Position numbers and translations under genes: made by a program
Assembly (NCBI GenBank): GCA_002709235.1
Contig: PAQI01000005.1
Span: 126,130 to 190,129 of the forward strand
DNA length: 64,000 nt
Reading direction: 5' to 3'
Origin: Hirschia sp.
Lineage (GTDB): Bacteria; Pseudomonadota; Alphaproteobacteria; Caulobacterales; Hyphomonadaceae
The notes under the pieces: generated by a model
Seen by the model: the letters and a program-made list of their open reading frames with translations, nothing else
What the model was told of the DNA's origin: nothing
Database searches by the model: none
Shown: one piece after another, positions 44,151 to 53,957 of the stretch
How positions within the stretch are numbered: the first letter of the stretch is position 1
Layout: the number at the start of each line of letters is the position of its first letter

Positions 44151-45599
44151 TTGGCGCAAAAGTCCACCCAAATGCAGACTAGCAAGACAAGCGGAAAAAA
44201 GCCGGGCGCTGGGAGTGAATTCTTGCGCCAGACTGCGATATTCTTCTGCCTTGGCGCTATAGTCTTGCTCGGCTTGTGGGGGGTGGGTGAGCTGTCACCC
44301 AGGGCGCTGGGTGGTTCGCTTTTGGGGCTGGCTGGGTTGAGTGTCGTTGCCGGATTTCTGGTTCGGGGCGTGTTTTCGAGTGGCGCAGGCGGCGCTTCCC
44401 TGGGGCCATCTGACGCGCTGGGGCTGAAAAATTTTCGGACAAATCTGGTCAATGCCCTGCAGGAGCCAGCTCTTTTTGTTTCGCCTGATGGACGAGTTGA
44501 TTGCGCAAATGCCGCCGCACGCAAGAATTTCCGGTTCATGGGGGAGGCTCCCTTCCTGTCATCGATTATCCGGCGTCCTGAATTGCTGGAGGCAGTGAGC
44601 ACTGCAACGGAGAGCCGGACCCAGCAGACATTCTCGATCGTGCTGCTTGATGACCTTGATCGTCACTATGCCTGCCGGGCGACTCCAATCGACATGGAAA
44701 GCGGCGTGGGCGTGCTGGTGACCATGCATGACCTTACCGAAGTCAAACGCGCTGAACGGGCACGCGCGGATTTTCTGGCCAATGCCAGCCATGAATTGCG
44801 CACGCCGCTGACCTCGCTTGCGGGTTTCATCGAGACCATGCGCGGACCGGCCAAGGACGACCATGAGGCGTGGGATCGCTTTCTGGAGATCATGTATGGG
44901 CAGGCCGAACGCATGCGCCGCCTGATCAATGACCTCCTGTCGCTGTCGCGGATCGAGCTCAATGAGCACCGCCGCCCAGAGACAGATGCGGATTTTGCGG
45001 CCGTGGTCAGCGAAGCGGTAGATGCGCTGGAACCGCTCGCCACGGAAAAGGGTGTGACGCTGAATTTCGAGGGTCTGAAGACCGGTGTGCTCGTGCATGG
45101 TGTTCGCGATGAGCTGGCACAGGTCGCGCAGAACCTGATCGATAATGCCGTCAAATATTCCGAGGATGGCCAGACTGTCACGATCACGGTCGGTTCCAAT
45201 CTGTCTCGCGATGAGGCTGTGTCCCTTGCTGGGCGGGGCATGGTGGGGGCATCGCGGATGACGATTTCCTCCAGTCCTTCAGGCACGGCGCAGGGCTATG
45301 CCGTTCTGCGCATTGAGGATGAAGGCCCGGGTATTGATCGCAAGTTCCTGCCGCGTCTGGCAGAGCGCTTCTATCGGGTCGATCCCGGACGTGGTCTGCG
45401 GCGCGGCACCGGGCTGGGGCTTGCCATCGTCAAGCATATCATCTCGCGCCATCGTGGGGATTTCCTGGTCGAAAGCCTTGTGGATGCGGGCACGGCCTTT
45501 GGTGTGCTATTGCCAATGGCTCCGGCCACACAGGACATTGCGCAGGGCGTTTCTCCGGCGCTGACGGATATTGTCGAGGAGGTCGAGATCCATGATTGA
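44151..45599 (+). CDS. phoR: Phosphate regulon sensor histidine kinase PhoR
   Basis: 482 residues. Two N-terminal membrane helices (about residues 25-70) are followed by a PAS domain (residues 95-195, ALFVSPDGRVD...). The H-box is ASHELRTPL, the N-box NLIDNAVKYS, and the G-boxes EDEGPGID and GTGLGLAIVKHI. Phosphorylates PhoB when phosphate is low. The start is TTG at 44151, with GGAG nine bases upstream; an ATG seven codons later is the alternative. phoU and phoB follow on the same strand. Confidence 0.93.
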   Translation: MAQKSTQMQTSKTSGKKPGAGSEFLRQTAIFFCLGAIVLLGLWGVGELSPRALGGSLLGLAGLSVVAGFLVRGVFSSGAGGASLGPSDALGLKNFRTNLVNALQEPALFVSPDGRVDCANAAARKNFRFMGEAPFLSSIIRRPELLEAVSTATESRTQQTFSIVLLDDLDRHYACRATPIDMESGVGVLVTMHDLTEVKRAERARADFLANASHELRTPLTSLAGFIETMRGPAKDDHEAWDRFLEIMYGQAERMRRLINDLLSLSRIELNEHRRPETDADFAAVVSEAVDALEPLATEKGVTLNFEGLKTGVLVHGVRDELAQVAQNLIDNAVKYSEDGQTVTITVGSNLSRDEAVSLAGRGMVGASRMTISSSPSGTAQGYAVLRIEDEGPGIDRKFLPRLAERFYRVDPGRGLRRGTGLGLAIVKHIISRHRGDFLVESLVDAGTAFGVLLPMAPATQDIAQGVSPALTDIVEEVEIHD

Positions 45600-45703
45600 C
45601 ACCTTCGCACGTCAAACTGATGCCATCATTGTGTTTCCTTGCTATATCGTCCGAATACGGATGATTACAGGTCGATCCCCGGCGGGATCCGAAGGAGAGC
45701 GGG

Positions 45704-46408
45704 ATGCGTAGTCCACTTGTGCCGACTGGCGCGAAAAAATCGGCGGATGCAGAGCTTGAAGCGCTGGCCGGAGAGCTGGCGCGCATGGGTGGCATGGTCG
45801 AGGACATGCTGGAAAAATCCGTACGCTCGGTGGTTGGGATTGATCACGACATGGCCCGCGCCGTCATTCGCCGTGATGCGGATGTGGATGCATTGCAGCT
45901 CATGGTCGACAATCGTATCCAGGACCTGCTTGAAGCCCAGCGGTTGAATCCACGCGGCCTGCGTCAGGCGATTGCGAGCATGAAGGTCGCCGCTGATCTT
46001 GAGCGTATCGGTGATCTGGCCAAGAACATCGCCAAGCGCGCGCTGAGCTTTGACGTGATGGAAAACACTGAAAGCGGTCAGGACCTCTCACGCATGGGGC
46101 GGCTGGTCTTTGCCCAGCTCAAACGCGTGCTGGATGCCTATAGCGCCGAGGATGACAATGCGGCCGCGCTGGTCTGGGAACGCGATGAGGAAGTGGATGA
46201 GCACTATAACTCTCTCTTCCGTGTCTTGCTGACCTACATGATGGAAGATCCGCGCACGATCAGCGCATGCACTCATTTGCTGTTCATGGCCAAGAACCTC
46301 GAACGCATCGGGGACCATTGCACCAATATTGCAGAAACCATTCACTTCCTCGTCACCGGGGACAAGATGACCGCCGAAAGACCGAAAGCCGATGACCTAT
46401 CAAGCTGA
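45704..46408 (+). CDS. phoU: Phosphate signalling protein PhoU
   Basis: 234 residues, two-repeat three-helix bundle. Repeated metal-binding patterns ERIGDLAKNIAKRAL and ERIGDHCTNIAE (the ExxxD signature) are each present. PhoU links phosphate transport to PhoR and normally shuts the regulon down. Start ATG with AAGGAG upstream. It overlaps phoB by 17 bases. pst genes, which usually sit beside phoU, are not present here. Confidence 0.95.
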   Translation: MRSPLVPTGAKKSADAELEALAGELARMGGMVEDMLEKSVRSVVGIDHDMARAVIRRDADVDALQLMVDNRIQDLLEAQRLNPRGLRQAIASMKVAADLERIGDLAKNIAKRALSFDVMENTESGQDLSRMGRLVFAQLKRVLDAYSAEDDNAAALVWERDEEVDEHYNSLFRVLLTYMMEDPRTISACTHLLFMAKNLERIGDHCTNIAETIHFLVTGDKMTAERPKADDLSS

Positions 46409-47129
46409 AGCCACGCGTACATCCTCGACCAAGAAGGTCGCTGCCAAACCCTATGCGCTTGTCGTTGAAGACGAAGCCGCGCTGGTGGAGTTGTTGAGAT
46501 ATAATCTCCAGGCAGATGGCTATGAGGTCGAGATTGCCAATGATGGCGAAGAAGCTCTGTTGATGGTCGATGAGCGCCAGCCTGATATTGTCCTGCTGGA
46601 CTGGATGCTGCCCAAGCTGGCGGGGATCGAGGTCTGTCGCCGCCTGCGGGCACGGTCTAGCACGCGCAATCTGCCGATCATCATGCTGACCGCCAAATCC
46701 GAGGAAGTCGACCGTATTCGCGGGCTGGACACAGGCGCGGATGATTATGTGGTCAAACCGTTTTCCATGACCGAGCTGAAGGCCCGCGTGCGCGCCGTGC
46801 TGCGCCGCATCCGCCCGGGTCTGGCCGATGACAAGGTGATCGCCGGTGATATCGAGGTTGACCGCACATCACACCGCGTGCTGCGCAATGGCGCTGAAGT
46901 GCATCTGGGCCCCACCGAATTTCGCCTGCTGGACTATCTGATCCAGCATCCGGGCCGGGTATTCTCGCGTGAACAGCTATTGGATGCGGTCTGGGGCTCT
47001 GACGTCTATGTCGAGGCGCGCACGGTGGATGTGCATGTTGGCCGGTTGCGCAAGGCGCTGAACAAGCATGGCGAACATGACCCGATCCGCACGGTGCGCT
47101 CGGCGGGATATTCGCTCAAGCCGGAATAG
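46392..47129 (+). CDS. phoB: Phosphate response regulator PhoB
   Basis: 245 residues. Receiver domain with phosphoacceptor Asp70 (LLDWMLP), Thr in MLTAKSEE and Lys in VKPFSM. OmpR-type winged helix with HLGPTEFRLLDYL and the wing RTVDVHVGRLRKALN. The N-terminus has about 18 extra residues (SSTKKVAAKP) before the receiver. Activates genes with Pho boxes. Last gene of the phoR-phoU-phoB operon. Confidence 0.94.
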   Translation: MTYQAEATRTSSTKKVAAKPYALVVEDEAALVELLRYNLQADGYEVEIANDGEEALLMVDERQPDIVLLDWMLPKLAGIEVCRRLRARSSTRNLPIIMLTAKSEEVDRIRGLDTGADDYVVKPFSMTELKARVRAVLRRIRPGLADDKVIAGDIEVDRTSHRVLRNGAEVHLGPTEFRLLDYLIQHPGRVFSREQLLDAVWGSDVYVEARTVDVHVGRLRKALNKHGEHDPIRTVRSAGYSLKPE

Positions 47130-47137
47130 GCTCTGGC

Positions 47138-48907
47138 TCAGTCCTCGTTTGCCGGGATCTCGTCCGCAGTCTGCTCACTGATCCAGGCATCCAGATTGGC
47201 TTCGACCACGTTGAACGGGATGCCGCCCTGCTGGAGCAGGACATCGTGGAAGGTGCGGATGTTGAAATCCTCGCCCAGCGCGGTTTCAGCCTTTGTGCGC
47301 AGGCGGTGAAACTCGATCTCGCCGATCTTGTAGGCCAGTGCCTGTGCGGGCCATGAGACATAGCGCTGGAGTTCGGTCTCGATATTGTGCTCTGACAGCG
47401 CGGAATTGTCGGTAAAGCATGTGCGCGCCTGCTCAACGCTCCAGCCTTTCCAGTGCAGGCCAGTATCGGCGACAAGGCGGCAGGCCCGCCACATCTCGTA
47501 GGAGAGGCGACCGAAACGCTCATAGGGCGTGCGGTAAAAATCAGCGTCCTCGCCAAGGCTTTCGGCATAAAGCCCCCAGCCCTCGACGAATGCGGTGGTC
47601 ATCAGGTTGCGGCGAAAGTCTGGCTGGTTGTCCAGTTCCTGTGCCAGTGCGATCTGAAGGTGATGGCCGGGCACGGCTTCATGCAGGGTGAGCGCGGGCA
47701 GCTCATAAAGCGGGCGGGCGCCAAGGTCATAGGTGTTGACGTAGTAGATCCCTGCGCGCCCCTGATGCTGGGAGCCGGTATAGTAACGTCCGGTCGTGTA
47801 GGTGGGCGCGATCTCGTCCGGCACGGGCTTTACCGTATAGGGCAGGCGCGGCAGGGTTTCGAACATTTGCGGCAGGAAACCATCGGCGCGCTTGGCCATT
47901 TCGGAGGCTTTTTCGAGCAGCTCTTCAGGCGTGCCTGCATAAAACTGCGGGTCCGTGCGCAGGAAGGCGAGGAAGTCTGCAAAACTACCCTCGAATTCGA
48001 CCTCTTCAATGATGGCTTCCATGCGGGCGCGGATGCGGGCGACTTCTTCGAGGCCGATTGCATGGATCTCGTCTGGTGTCAGGTCCGAGCCGGTTTCGGT
48101 GGCGACGCGGAAGCGATACCAGGCTTCGCCATCGGGCTGGTCACGGGCGGCGCTCAGTTCGTGTGTGGCGGGCAGATAGTCGGACTTCAGGAAGGTAATG
48201 GCCTCTTCCAGCGCGGTCCGGGTTTCGGCAGCAGCGGTCTCGGCACGGGCCTTGATCTGCGGGTCGGCATCGGCAAACGGCGCGGTGAGCCGCGAATAGT
48301 CGGCCTTCTCCATGTCGGCGATGATGATCTGCGTCGTGGAGCGTGAGCCGACAAAGCCTGTCTCGATACCGCGGCGCATGTTTGCCGTGTTCTCGCGGAT
48401 ATAGGCAGGAGCAGCTTCAAGCCGCTGGACGAGCAGGGCGGCTTCGTCGCTATTGCGCACGGGCGTATCGGCAATGGCATAGAACAGCAGTGAATGCGGG
48501 CCCCAGTCATTGGTGAAGGGCAGGCGGTCTTCGTCAAAGGCGATGGAGGTCAGCTGCTGGTCGATGAGATCGGAGAGCAGCTTGCGATTGGTGGCATCCG
48601 GCGCATCGGTTGGCAGGGCGTCAAGCTGGGCCCTGATGTCTTCCAGTGCGCTTTTCTGGGCTGCGCGGGTCTCGGGCGAGACGGAGGGCATGCGCGCGAG
48701 TGCCTGCGTGTCGCCATAGGCGGCTGCGGTGATGGGGTCGTTCTGCGTGTCGAGTGCGGCATAGGCGGCGAAGATGGCGTCGAGCTCCGCCTGGCTGGAG
48801 GCGGCAGGCTCTGAGGCAAGCGCAGTTTCGGTGTGGGGTGTTTGTGTGGCGCATCCGGCCAACGCCAATGAGAGTGCGGCCAGAGAGATGGTGTGGTGTC
48901 TGAACAT
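47138..48907 (-). CDS. DUF885 family lipoprotein (putative metallopeptidase)
   Basis: 589 residues. Signal peptide with lipobox LALAGC. The DUF885 hallmark HEAVPGHHLQ near residue 410 looks like a gluzincin-type zinc motif, with EGWGLYAESLG supplying a further Glu. Family members are thought to be extracytoplasmic peptidases. It converges on phoB with eight bases between stops. Confidence 0.9.
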   Translation of the reverse strand: MFRHHTISLAALSLALAGCATQTPHTETALASEPAASSQAELDAIFAAYAALDTQNDPITAAAYGDTQALARMPSVSPETRAAQKSALEDIRAQLDALPTDAPDATNRKLLSDLIDQQLTSIAFDEDRLPFTNDWGPHSLLFYAIADTPVRNSDEAALLVQRLEAAPAYIRENTANMRRGIETGFVGSRSTTQIIIADMEKADYSRLTAPFADADPQIKARAETAAAETRTALEEAITFLKSDYLPATHELSAARDQPDGEAWYRFRVATETGSDLTPDEIHAIGLEEVARIRARMEAIIEEVEFEGSFADFLAFLRTDPQFYAGTPEELLEKASEMAKRADGFLPQMFETLPRLPYTVKPVPDEIAPTYTTGRYYTGSQHQGRAGIYYVNTYDLGARPLYELPALTLHEAVPGHHLQIALAQELDNQPDFRRNLMTTAFVEGWGLYAESLGEDADFYRTPYERFGRLSYEMWRACRLVADTGLHWKGWSVEQARTCFTDNSALSEHNIETELQRYVSWPAQALAYKIGEIEFHRLRTKAETALGEDFNIRTFHDVLLQQGGIPFNVVEANLDAWISEQTADEIPANED

Positions 48908-49006
48908 GGCGCGGGCCCCTCGTGGATCAGGTGATTTGCACCGAGCTTATGCGCCGAAGGTGGATATCGGCAATGTAAAGAGTGGAATTTGCCGGCCGCT
49001 TTGGTG

Positions 49007-50812
49007 TTAAATGAAGCGCTCGGATACTACCCCCACAACGGCTCCGGAAATCGAAGCGAGCATCACGGCCAGCAGCTTCTGGTCAACGTCGCCGGTCGCG
49101 CTCCAGAAATCGCCAAGTTCAAGCGGGGTGTTTGTCAGTAATGCCAAGCCTGAAAAAATCGCACTTGCATTCGTGCATATGAGTAGGCTGACTGCTGCGC
49201 CGATAATGGCAGCGCCCAGATATGTGAAGATGAGGTCACGACGATCTGGATAATGATAGTGAACGATTAGACCTGCCATGCTGGCGGCTGATATAATCAA
49301 GGCAATCAACATTGAATAATCGAGCCAAGTCACATCTCCGCCACTGATGAGTGGCGGAGCAGTTGCCGTTTTGGATGCGATCATCAGGCACAATATAGGA
49401 GGCAGTAGTAGCCATCGGTTCCATTCCCAATCATTGGCGTAGTCCAGAATAAATGCTGTAACAACAAAGGCAGTAAATAGGGACGCGGGCCCAATCGTTG
49501 TTGCGGACAAATCCTCATTGAAGGGAGTGTTCATCATCCAGCCAGCCATCAGGAGACCAGCAGCAATTCCGGACAATATACTGATCGTCCTGGGAGGCTC
49601 ATCATAGGCTCCATGGAAGAAATATGCGCCGAGCAGTGCGGCCGGTATGACCAGGACGAGGTAACCCAAGTTAGAAGACACGAGCTGTATCGCTGGTAGG
49701 CCAAATATAATCAGTACGAGCAAGCCTGTCAGACTCGTCGTGATGATCGACAAGGACTTTTTGTTGATCAGAAATTCGTGCAACGGTTTTGGGGGCTTGC
49801 TGTCGAACACATTGGAGGTGCGTCGTCGCGAAGATCTTGCTGCAGCAATTTGTGATTGTATTGAATTGTCTTTTGTCAGAACCGTTGGTGTAAACTGAGT
49901 GCCGCTATCAGCAGCTGCAGCCTCTCCCGCAGCAAAAAGCTCATCCAGAGAAGCACTCCTGTCCGAACTTGCAGGGGAAAATTTGTGGAGCTGGGCTTTC
50001 ATGATTTTGAGCGTTTTGTCTTTTGATTTGATGAGATCTTCTGCGCTTTTGAGCTGTTCCTCCTGGGCTGTGCGGGCCTTTTCGGATTCCAGAAGCTTGC
50101 CTGTCAGGTCTTCTATCTTTTGAACGGTGGTTTTTAAAATCGCTTTCGTATTGGCAATCTCATCTGTTTTTTCATGTAGTTGCTGTTTCAGGGTGTCGAT
50201 CTGTTCTGCCATGTCTTCAGCGCGTGTGTTGGAAACGGCCAGTTCCCTTAATGCGTCTGCCTGCTGACGTGCTTCCACTTTCAATTGTTCGTTCAGCGCG
50301 CTTGCGCGTTCTTCGGTATCCGTACGCCGTGCGCGTTCAGCTATGAGTGTGGCATTCACCGATGCCATGCGTCGTCTGATCCATGCGGGTGCGTGAGGGG
50401 CAACAAGCTCCTCGATACGGTCAATGAAGCGCCGCCATCGGGCATCAGATGTATCACCTACCCAGTCTGTCAGATCTTCAGCCTGAAGTGAGCCGAACTC
50501 GACAGGAACAGCATCTGCATCCAATAGGATAGGTAGTAATTTTGCGCCAGCTTCGCGATGCTCAGTCTGGACATAGGACAGATTGGAATTTGTGCTTCTG
50601 GTGAAGATTCCATCCTGAACAGAGACATTCGACCAGCAACCAACAACACAGTGTGCCTGTCTCAATTGCATTAGAATCTGATCAAACCAGTCTCCGCCGG
50701 TTTCGATTTCATAGTCGAACCAGACATCAAACCCTTCAGATTTGAGGGCGGATGCCAGAGTATCAATTCTTCCTCGGTCTTCCTTTTTATAAGAAAGGAA
50801 AATATCAGCCAA
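49007..50812 (-). CDS. TIR domain-coiled coil-polytopic membrane protein
   Basis: 601 residues from TTG 50812. Residues 1-145 are a TIR domain: ADIFLSYKKED, VWFDYEIETGGDWF, CVVGCWSN and YVQTEHREAGAKLLPILLD; the Glu in YVQTE is the candidate catalytic residue. A long charged coiled coil runs about residues 165-290. Six to eight membrane helices fill about 350-601. GGGG lies six bases before the TTG, and TIR proteins usually start at this point; the frame extends to ATG 50893. Visibly AT-richer than its neighbours, suggesting transfer. Divergent from the mutase gene. Confidence 0.85.
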   Translation of the reverse strand: MADIFLSYKKEDRGRIDTLASALKSEGFDVWFDYEIETGGDWFDQILMQLRQAHCVVGCWSNVSVQDGIFTRSTNSNLSYVQTEHREAGAKLLPILLDADAVPVEFGSLQAEDLTDWVGDTSDARWRRFIDRIEELVAPHAPAWIRRRMASVNATLIAERARRTDTEERASALNEQLKVEARQQADALRELAVSNTRAEDMAEQIDTLKQQLHEKTDEIANTKAILKTTVQKIEDLTGKLLESEKARTAQEEQLKSAEDLIKSKDKTLKIMKAQLHKFSPASSDRSASLDELFAAGEAAAADSGTQFTPTVLTKDNSIQSQIAAARSSRRRTSNVFDSKPPKPLHEFLINKKSLSIITTSLTGLLVLIIFGLPAIQLVSSNLGYLVLVIPAALLGAYFFHGAYDEPPRTISILSGIAAGLLMAGWMMNTPFNEDLSATTIGPASLFTAFVVTAFILDYANDWEWNRWLLLPPILCLMIASKTATAPPLISGGDVTWLDYSMLIALIISAASMAGLIVHYHYPDRRDLIFTYLGAAIIGAAVSLLICTNASAIFSGLALLTNTPLELGDFWSATGDVDQKLLAVMLASISGAVVGVVSERFI

Positions 50813-50965
50813 TTTCGTCCCCTGATTTGCCTGTCTGGTTACTATTGAAGACAAAGCGGGATCAATCAACCAGCATATTCTTCCATGCATCATCCGATCA
50901 ATTTCTCTTGCCGAGATGGCATGTCGCTGGCATGTTGCGGTGCAACATAATCAGGGAGAGACCAG

Positions 50966-52942
50966 ATGGGTGAGAGACCTTTCCAGCATGATGCGGACCG
51001 GCCGTGGATCTTCCGCACCTATGCGGGCCATTCGACAGCGGAAAAATCCAACGCGCTTTACCGCACCAATCTCTCAAAGGGTCAGACGGGGCTTTCCATT
51101 GCCTTTGACCTGCCCACGCAGACGGCTTTTGACGCGGATCATGTGCTGGCGCGCGGTGAGGTCGGCAAGGTGGGCGTTCCGGTCAAGCATCTGGGCGACA
51201 TGCGCAAGCTGTTTGACCAGTTGCCGCTGGAGGAGATGAACACCTCCATGACCATCAACGCGCCTGCAGCATGGATGCTGGCGCTTTATGTGGCGCTGGC
51301 CGATGAGCGCGGCGATGACCGCAAGAAATTGCGCGGCACCACCCAGAACGACATCATCAAGGAATATCTCTCGCGCGGCACCTATGTGTTTCCGCCTGCG
51401 CCCAGCATGCGCCTGATCGCGGATATGGTGAGCTGGAGCTATACGGAAGTTCCAAACTGGAACCCGCTCAATGTATGTTCTTACCATTTGCAGGAAGCGG
51501 GCGCGACGCCGCAGCAGGAACTGGCCTATGCGCTGGCGACCGCGATTGCCGTGCTGGATGCGGTGAAGGCAGGCGGACAGGTGCCGGACAAGGATTTTGA
51601 CATCGTCTATGGCCGTATCTCGTTCTTCGTGAATGCGGGCGTGCGCTTCGTGACCGAGCTGTGCAAGATGCGCGCTTTCGTGGACATGTGGGAGGAAATC
51701 GGCCGCAATCGTTATGGTGTGCAGGACGAGAAGGCGCTGCGTTTTCGCTATGGCGTGCAGGTCAATTCGCTGGGCCTGACCGAGCAGCAGCCGGAGAACA
51801 ATGTCTATCGCATCCTGCTGGAAGCGCTGGCGGTGACGCTGTCCAAGCGCGCGCGTTGCCGGGCCCTGCAGCTGCCGGCCTGGAACGAGGCGCTGGGCCT
51901 GCCGCGTCCGTGGGACCAGCAATGGTCGCTGCGCATGCAGCAGATCATGGCCTATGAGACAGATCTGCTGGAATATGAGGACCTGTTTGATGGTTCGCAT
52001 GTTGTCGAAGCCAAGACGGCTGAACTGGCCGAAGGTGCCCGCGCGGAACTGGCAAGGATCGACGATATGGGCGGGGCAGTATCGGCGGTGGATTACATGA
52101 AGTCCGAGCTTGTCAATTCCCAAAAGGAACGCGTTCTCAATATCGAGAATGGCGACATGAAAGTCGTCGGCGTCAACGCGTTCACCTCGACCGAGCCCAG
52201 CCCGCTGGGCGGCGGTGAGGATGCGATCATGACGGTCGATCCCATGGAGGAAAGTGCGCAGGTGCGTGACCTTCAGGACTGGCGCAAGTCACGCGACAAT
52301 GGCGCAGTCGAACAGGCGCTGGCAGAGCTTCAGGCGGCGGCGCGCGAGGGGCGCAACATGATGGAACCTTCCATCGCCGCGGCCAAGGCGGGCGTGACCA
52401 CGGGTGAATGGGGTGAGGCGCTGCGCGAGGTGTTTGGCGAATATCGCGGGCCAACCGGTGTGTCTCTGGTGATCTCCTCGGAAGGCGACGAAGACATCGA
52501 GGCGGTCAAAAAAGAGGTCGAGCGGGTGTCAGACATGCTGGGCCGCACGCTGACCTATGTATTGGGCAAGCCGGGGCTGGATGGCCATTCCAATGGTGCC
52601 GAGCAGATTGCCGCGCGCGGCCGGGCCTGCGGCATGGATGTTCATTATGACGGCATTCGCTTTACCCCGGAGGAGATCGTCAACCAGGCCATCGAGAAGA
52701 AGGCGCATGTTGTCGGGCTGTCGATCCTTTCGGGATCTCACCTTGATCTGGTGCGCGATACCGCTGCGATCATGCGTGAAAAGGGCATGACCATCCCACT
52801 GGTGGTGGGTGGTATCATCCCGCCCGAGGACGCCATGGCGCTCAGGCAGATGGGCGTCAAGCGCGTCTACACACCAAAGGACTTCAAGATCACCGAGATC
52901 ATGGGCGATGTGGTGAAACTGGTGGAAGCGGAGCTGGGTTAG
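50966..52942 (+). CDS. ecm: Ethylmalonyl-CoA mutase (MeaA-type)
   Basis: 658 residues, B12-dependent acyl-CoA mutase of the ethylmalonyl-CoA pathway. A single chain contains the catalytic barrel (FDLPTQTAFDAD, NTSMTINAPAAWM) and the cobalamin-binding domain with DGHSNG near residue 536 (the DxHxxG base-off motif). The DxHxxG Ser/Asn variant and lack of a second large subunit point to the Ecm/MeaA group rather than methylmalonyl-CoA mutase. It supports growth on C2 compounds or acetate. Start ATG with AGGGAGA upstream. No other pathway gene is adjacent. Confidence 0.9.
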   Translation: MGERPFQHDADRPWIFRTYAGHSTAEKSNALYRTNLSKGQTGLSIAFDLPTQTAFDADHVLARGEVGKVGVPVKHLGDMRKLFDQLPLEEMNTSMTINAPAAWMLALYVALADERGDDRKKLRGTTQNDIIKEYLSRGTYVFPPAPSMRLIADMVSWSYTEVPNWNPLNVCSYHLQEAGATPQQELAYALATAIAVLDAVKAGGQVPDKDFDIVYGRISFFVNAGVRFVTELCKMRAFVDMWEEIGRNRYGVQDEKALRFRYGVQVNSLGLTEQQPENNVYRILLEALAVTLSKRARCRALQLPAWNEALGLPRPWDQQWSLRMQQIMAYETDLLEYEDLFDGSHVVEAKTAELAEGARAELARIDDMGGAVSAVDYMKSELVNSQKERVLNIENGDMKVVGVNAFTSTEPSPLGGGEDAIMTVDPMEESAQVRDLQDWRKSRDNGAVEQALAELQAAAREGRNMMEPSIAAAKAGVTTGEWGEALREVFGEYRGPTGVSLVISSEGDEDIEAVKKEVERVSDMLGRTLTYVLGKPGLDGHSNGAEQIAARGRACGMDVHYDGIRFTPEEIVNQAIEKKAHVVGLSILSGSHLDLVRDTAAIMREKGMTIPLVVGGIIPPEDAMALRQMGVKRVYTPKDFKITEIMGDVVKLVEAELG

Positions 52943-53027
52943 TGAGTATCAGGCCGCTTTCAATATTGGCCATGTCCCGCTAGCTTGTCATCTGGGAGTC
53001 GTCGGGGACGATGAAGCTGGTTGGGGG

Positions 53028-53894
53028 GTGGCTGTGTTGCACCGCATATTCTGGGTATTTGCTTTCACATTGATCCTGTCGGGGTGCCGCCTGGACGAGA
53101 TGTTCAAACAGGACCCTCGTGGCGTTTTCGATGAGCCAGAAATCTATGAGGCAGCGGATCGCTTTGCAGCTCTGTTCGAGAGCAGGGATGCAGAGGGTCT
53201 GGCAGAGATGGTACATCCCCTACTAGTAGATGTTTTCGGTGGAAGCGAAGGAATGCGGGGGATATTCGGCCAACTTCCAGAAGGTGAAATACATGTTTCA
53301 ATGTATTTTGCGGAACCTAGAATCGGAGATGATCGATATGGCGATTTGGAGGGCGCGCCACTTTATCTGTTCCTGTATGATGTGCGGATCAACAATAACA
53401 ACGCTCAATTACAGCTGGTATTGGCACAAAACGACGACACGTGCTGTTCCGTGACGTACATTTTGCTCAACGAGACCATCGGGCCGCCGTCGAAATATCA
53501 TGATTTCAGCTTTGCGAATAAAGGTCCGCTACATTATCTGTTTGCATTTCTTCTGGTGGCGATGCCAGTGTTTCATCTGGTGACGGCAGTGCATTGCGGG
53601 TTCAGCAAGGGCGTTGTGCAACGCAAATGGCTGTGGATCCCCTTTATCCTGATCGGGTTCTGGGGATTTAAGTTCAATTGGACCACAGGTGAAGTCGTCT
53701 TCATTTTGCTGAACATAAAAGACGGCATGGTCAATTTCAGCTTGTTCAACTTGAACTTGCTGGGGGCAGGTTACTTGAGAGCGGGCATGTTCACTCCCTG
53801 GATCATTACCATTGCACTACCTATCGGGCCGGTATGGTACTGGATACGCCGCGCGAGAATGGTGCAGAAGTCGGCGGTTGAAGACAATTTCTGA
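53028..53894 (+). CDS. Unknown lipoprotein-like membrane protein
   Basis: 288 residues from GTG. Signal-type start with lipobox LILSGC, then a globular part (about residues 25-150) with an NTF2-like look (AADRFAALFESRDAEGLAEMV), and four membrane segments in the C-terminal half. No family recognised. AT-richer than neighbouring genes, like the TIR gene at 49007, which hints that 49000-54000 contains acquired DNA on both sides of the mutase. Confidence 0.55.
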   Translation: MAVLHRIFWVFAFTLILSGCRLDEMFKQDPRGVFDEPEIYEAADRFAALFESRDAEGLAEMVHPLLVDVFGGSEGMRGIFGQLPEGEIHVSMYFAEPRIGDDRYGDLEGAPLYLFLYDVRINNNNAQLQLVLAQNDDTCCSVTYILLNETIGPPSKYHDFSFANKGPLHYLFAFLLVAMPVFHLVTAVHCGFSKGVVQRKWLWIPFILIGFWGFKFNWTTGEVVFILLNIKDGMVNFSLFNLNLLGAGYLRAGMFTPWIITIALPIGPVWYWIRRARMVQKSAVEDNF

Positions 53895-53902
53895 TGAAAT
53901 GC

Positions 53903-53937
53903 ACCCGCTCAACCCCTTAAGACCGGGTTGAGCGGGT
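53903..53937. terminator. Hairpin between convergent genes
   Basis: ACCCGCTCAACCC (53903-53915) and GGGTTGAGCGGGT (53925-53937) form a perfect 13-bp stem between convergent stops. There is no T-run, so termination may be weak or factor-assisted. Confidence 0.55.
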
Positions 53938-53957
53938 AATTGTCCGGTATCGATGAT

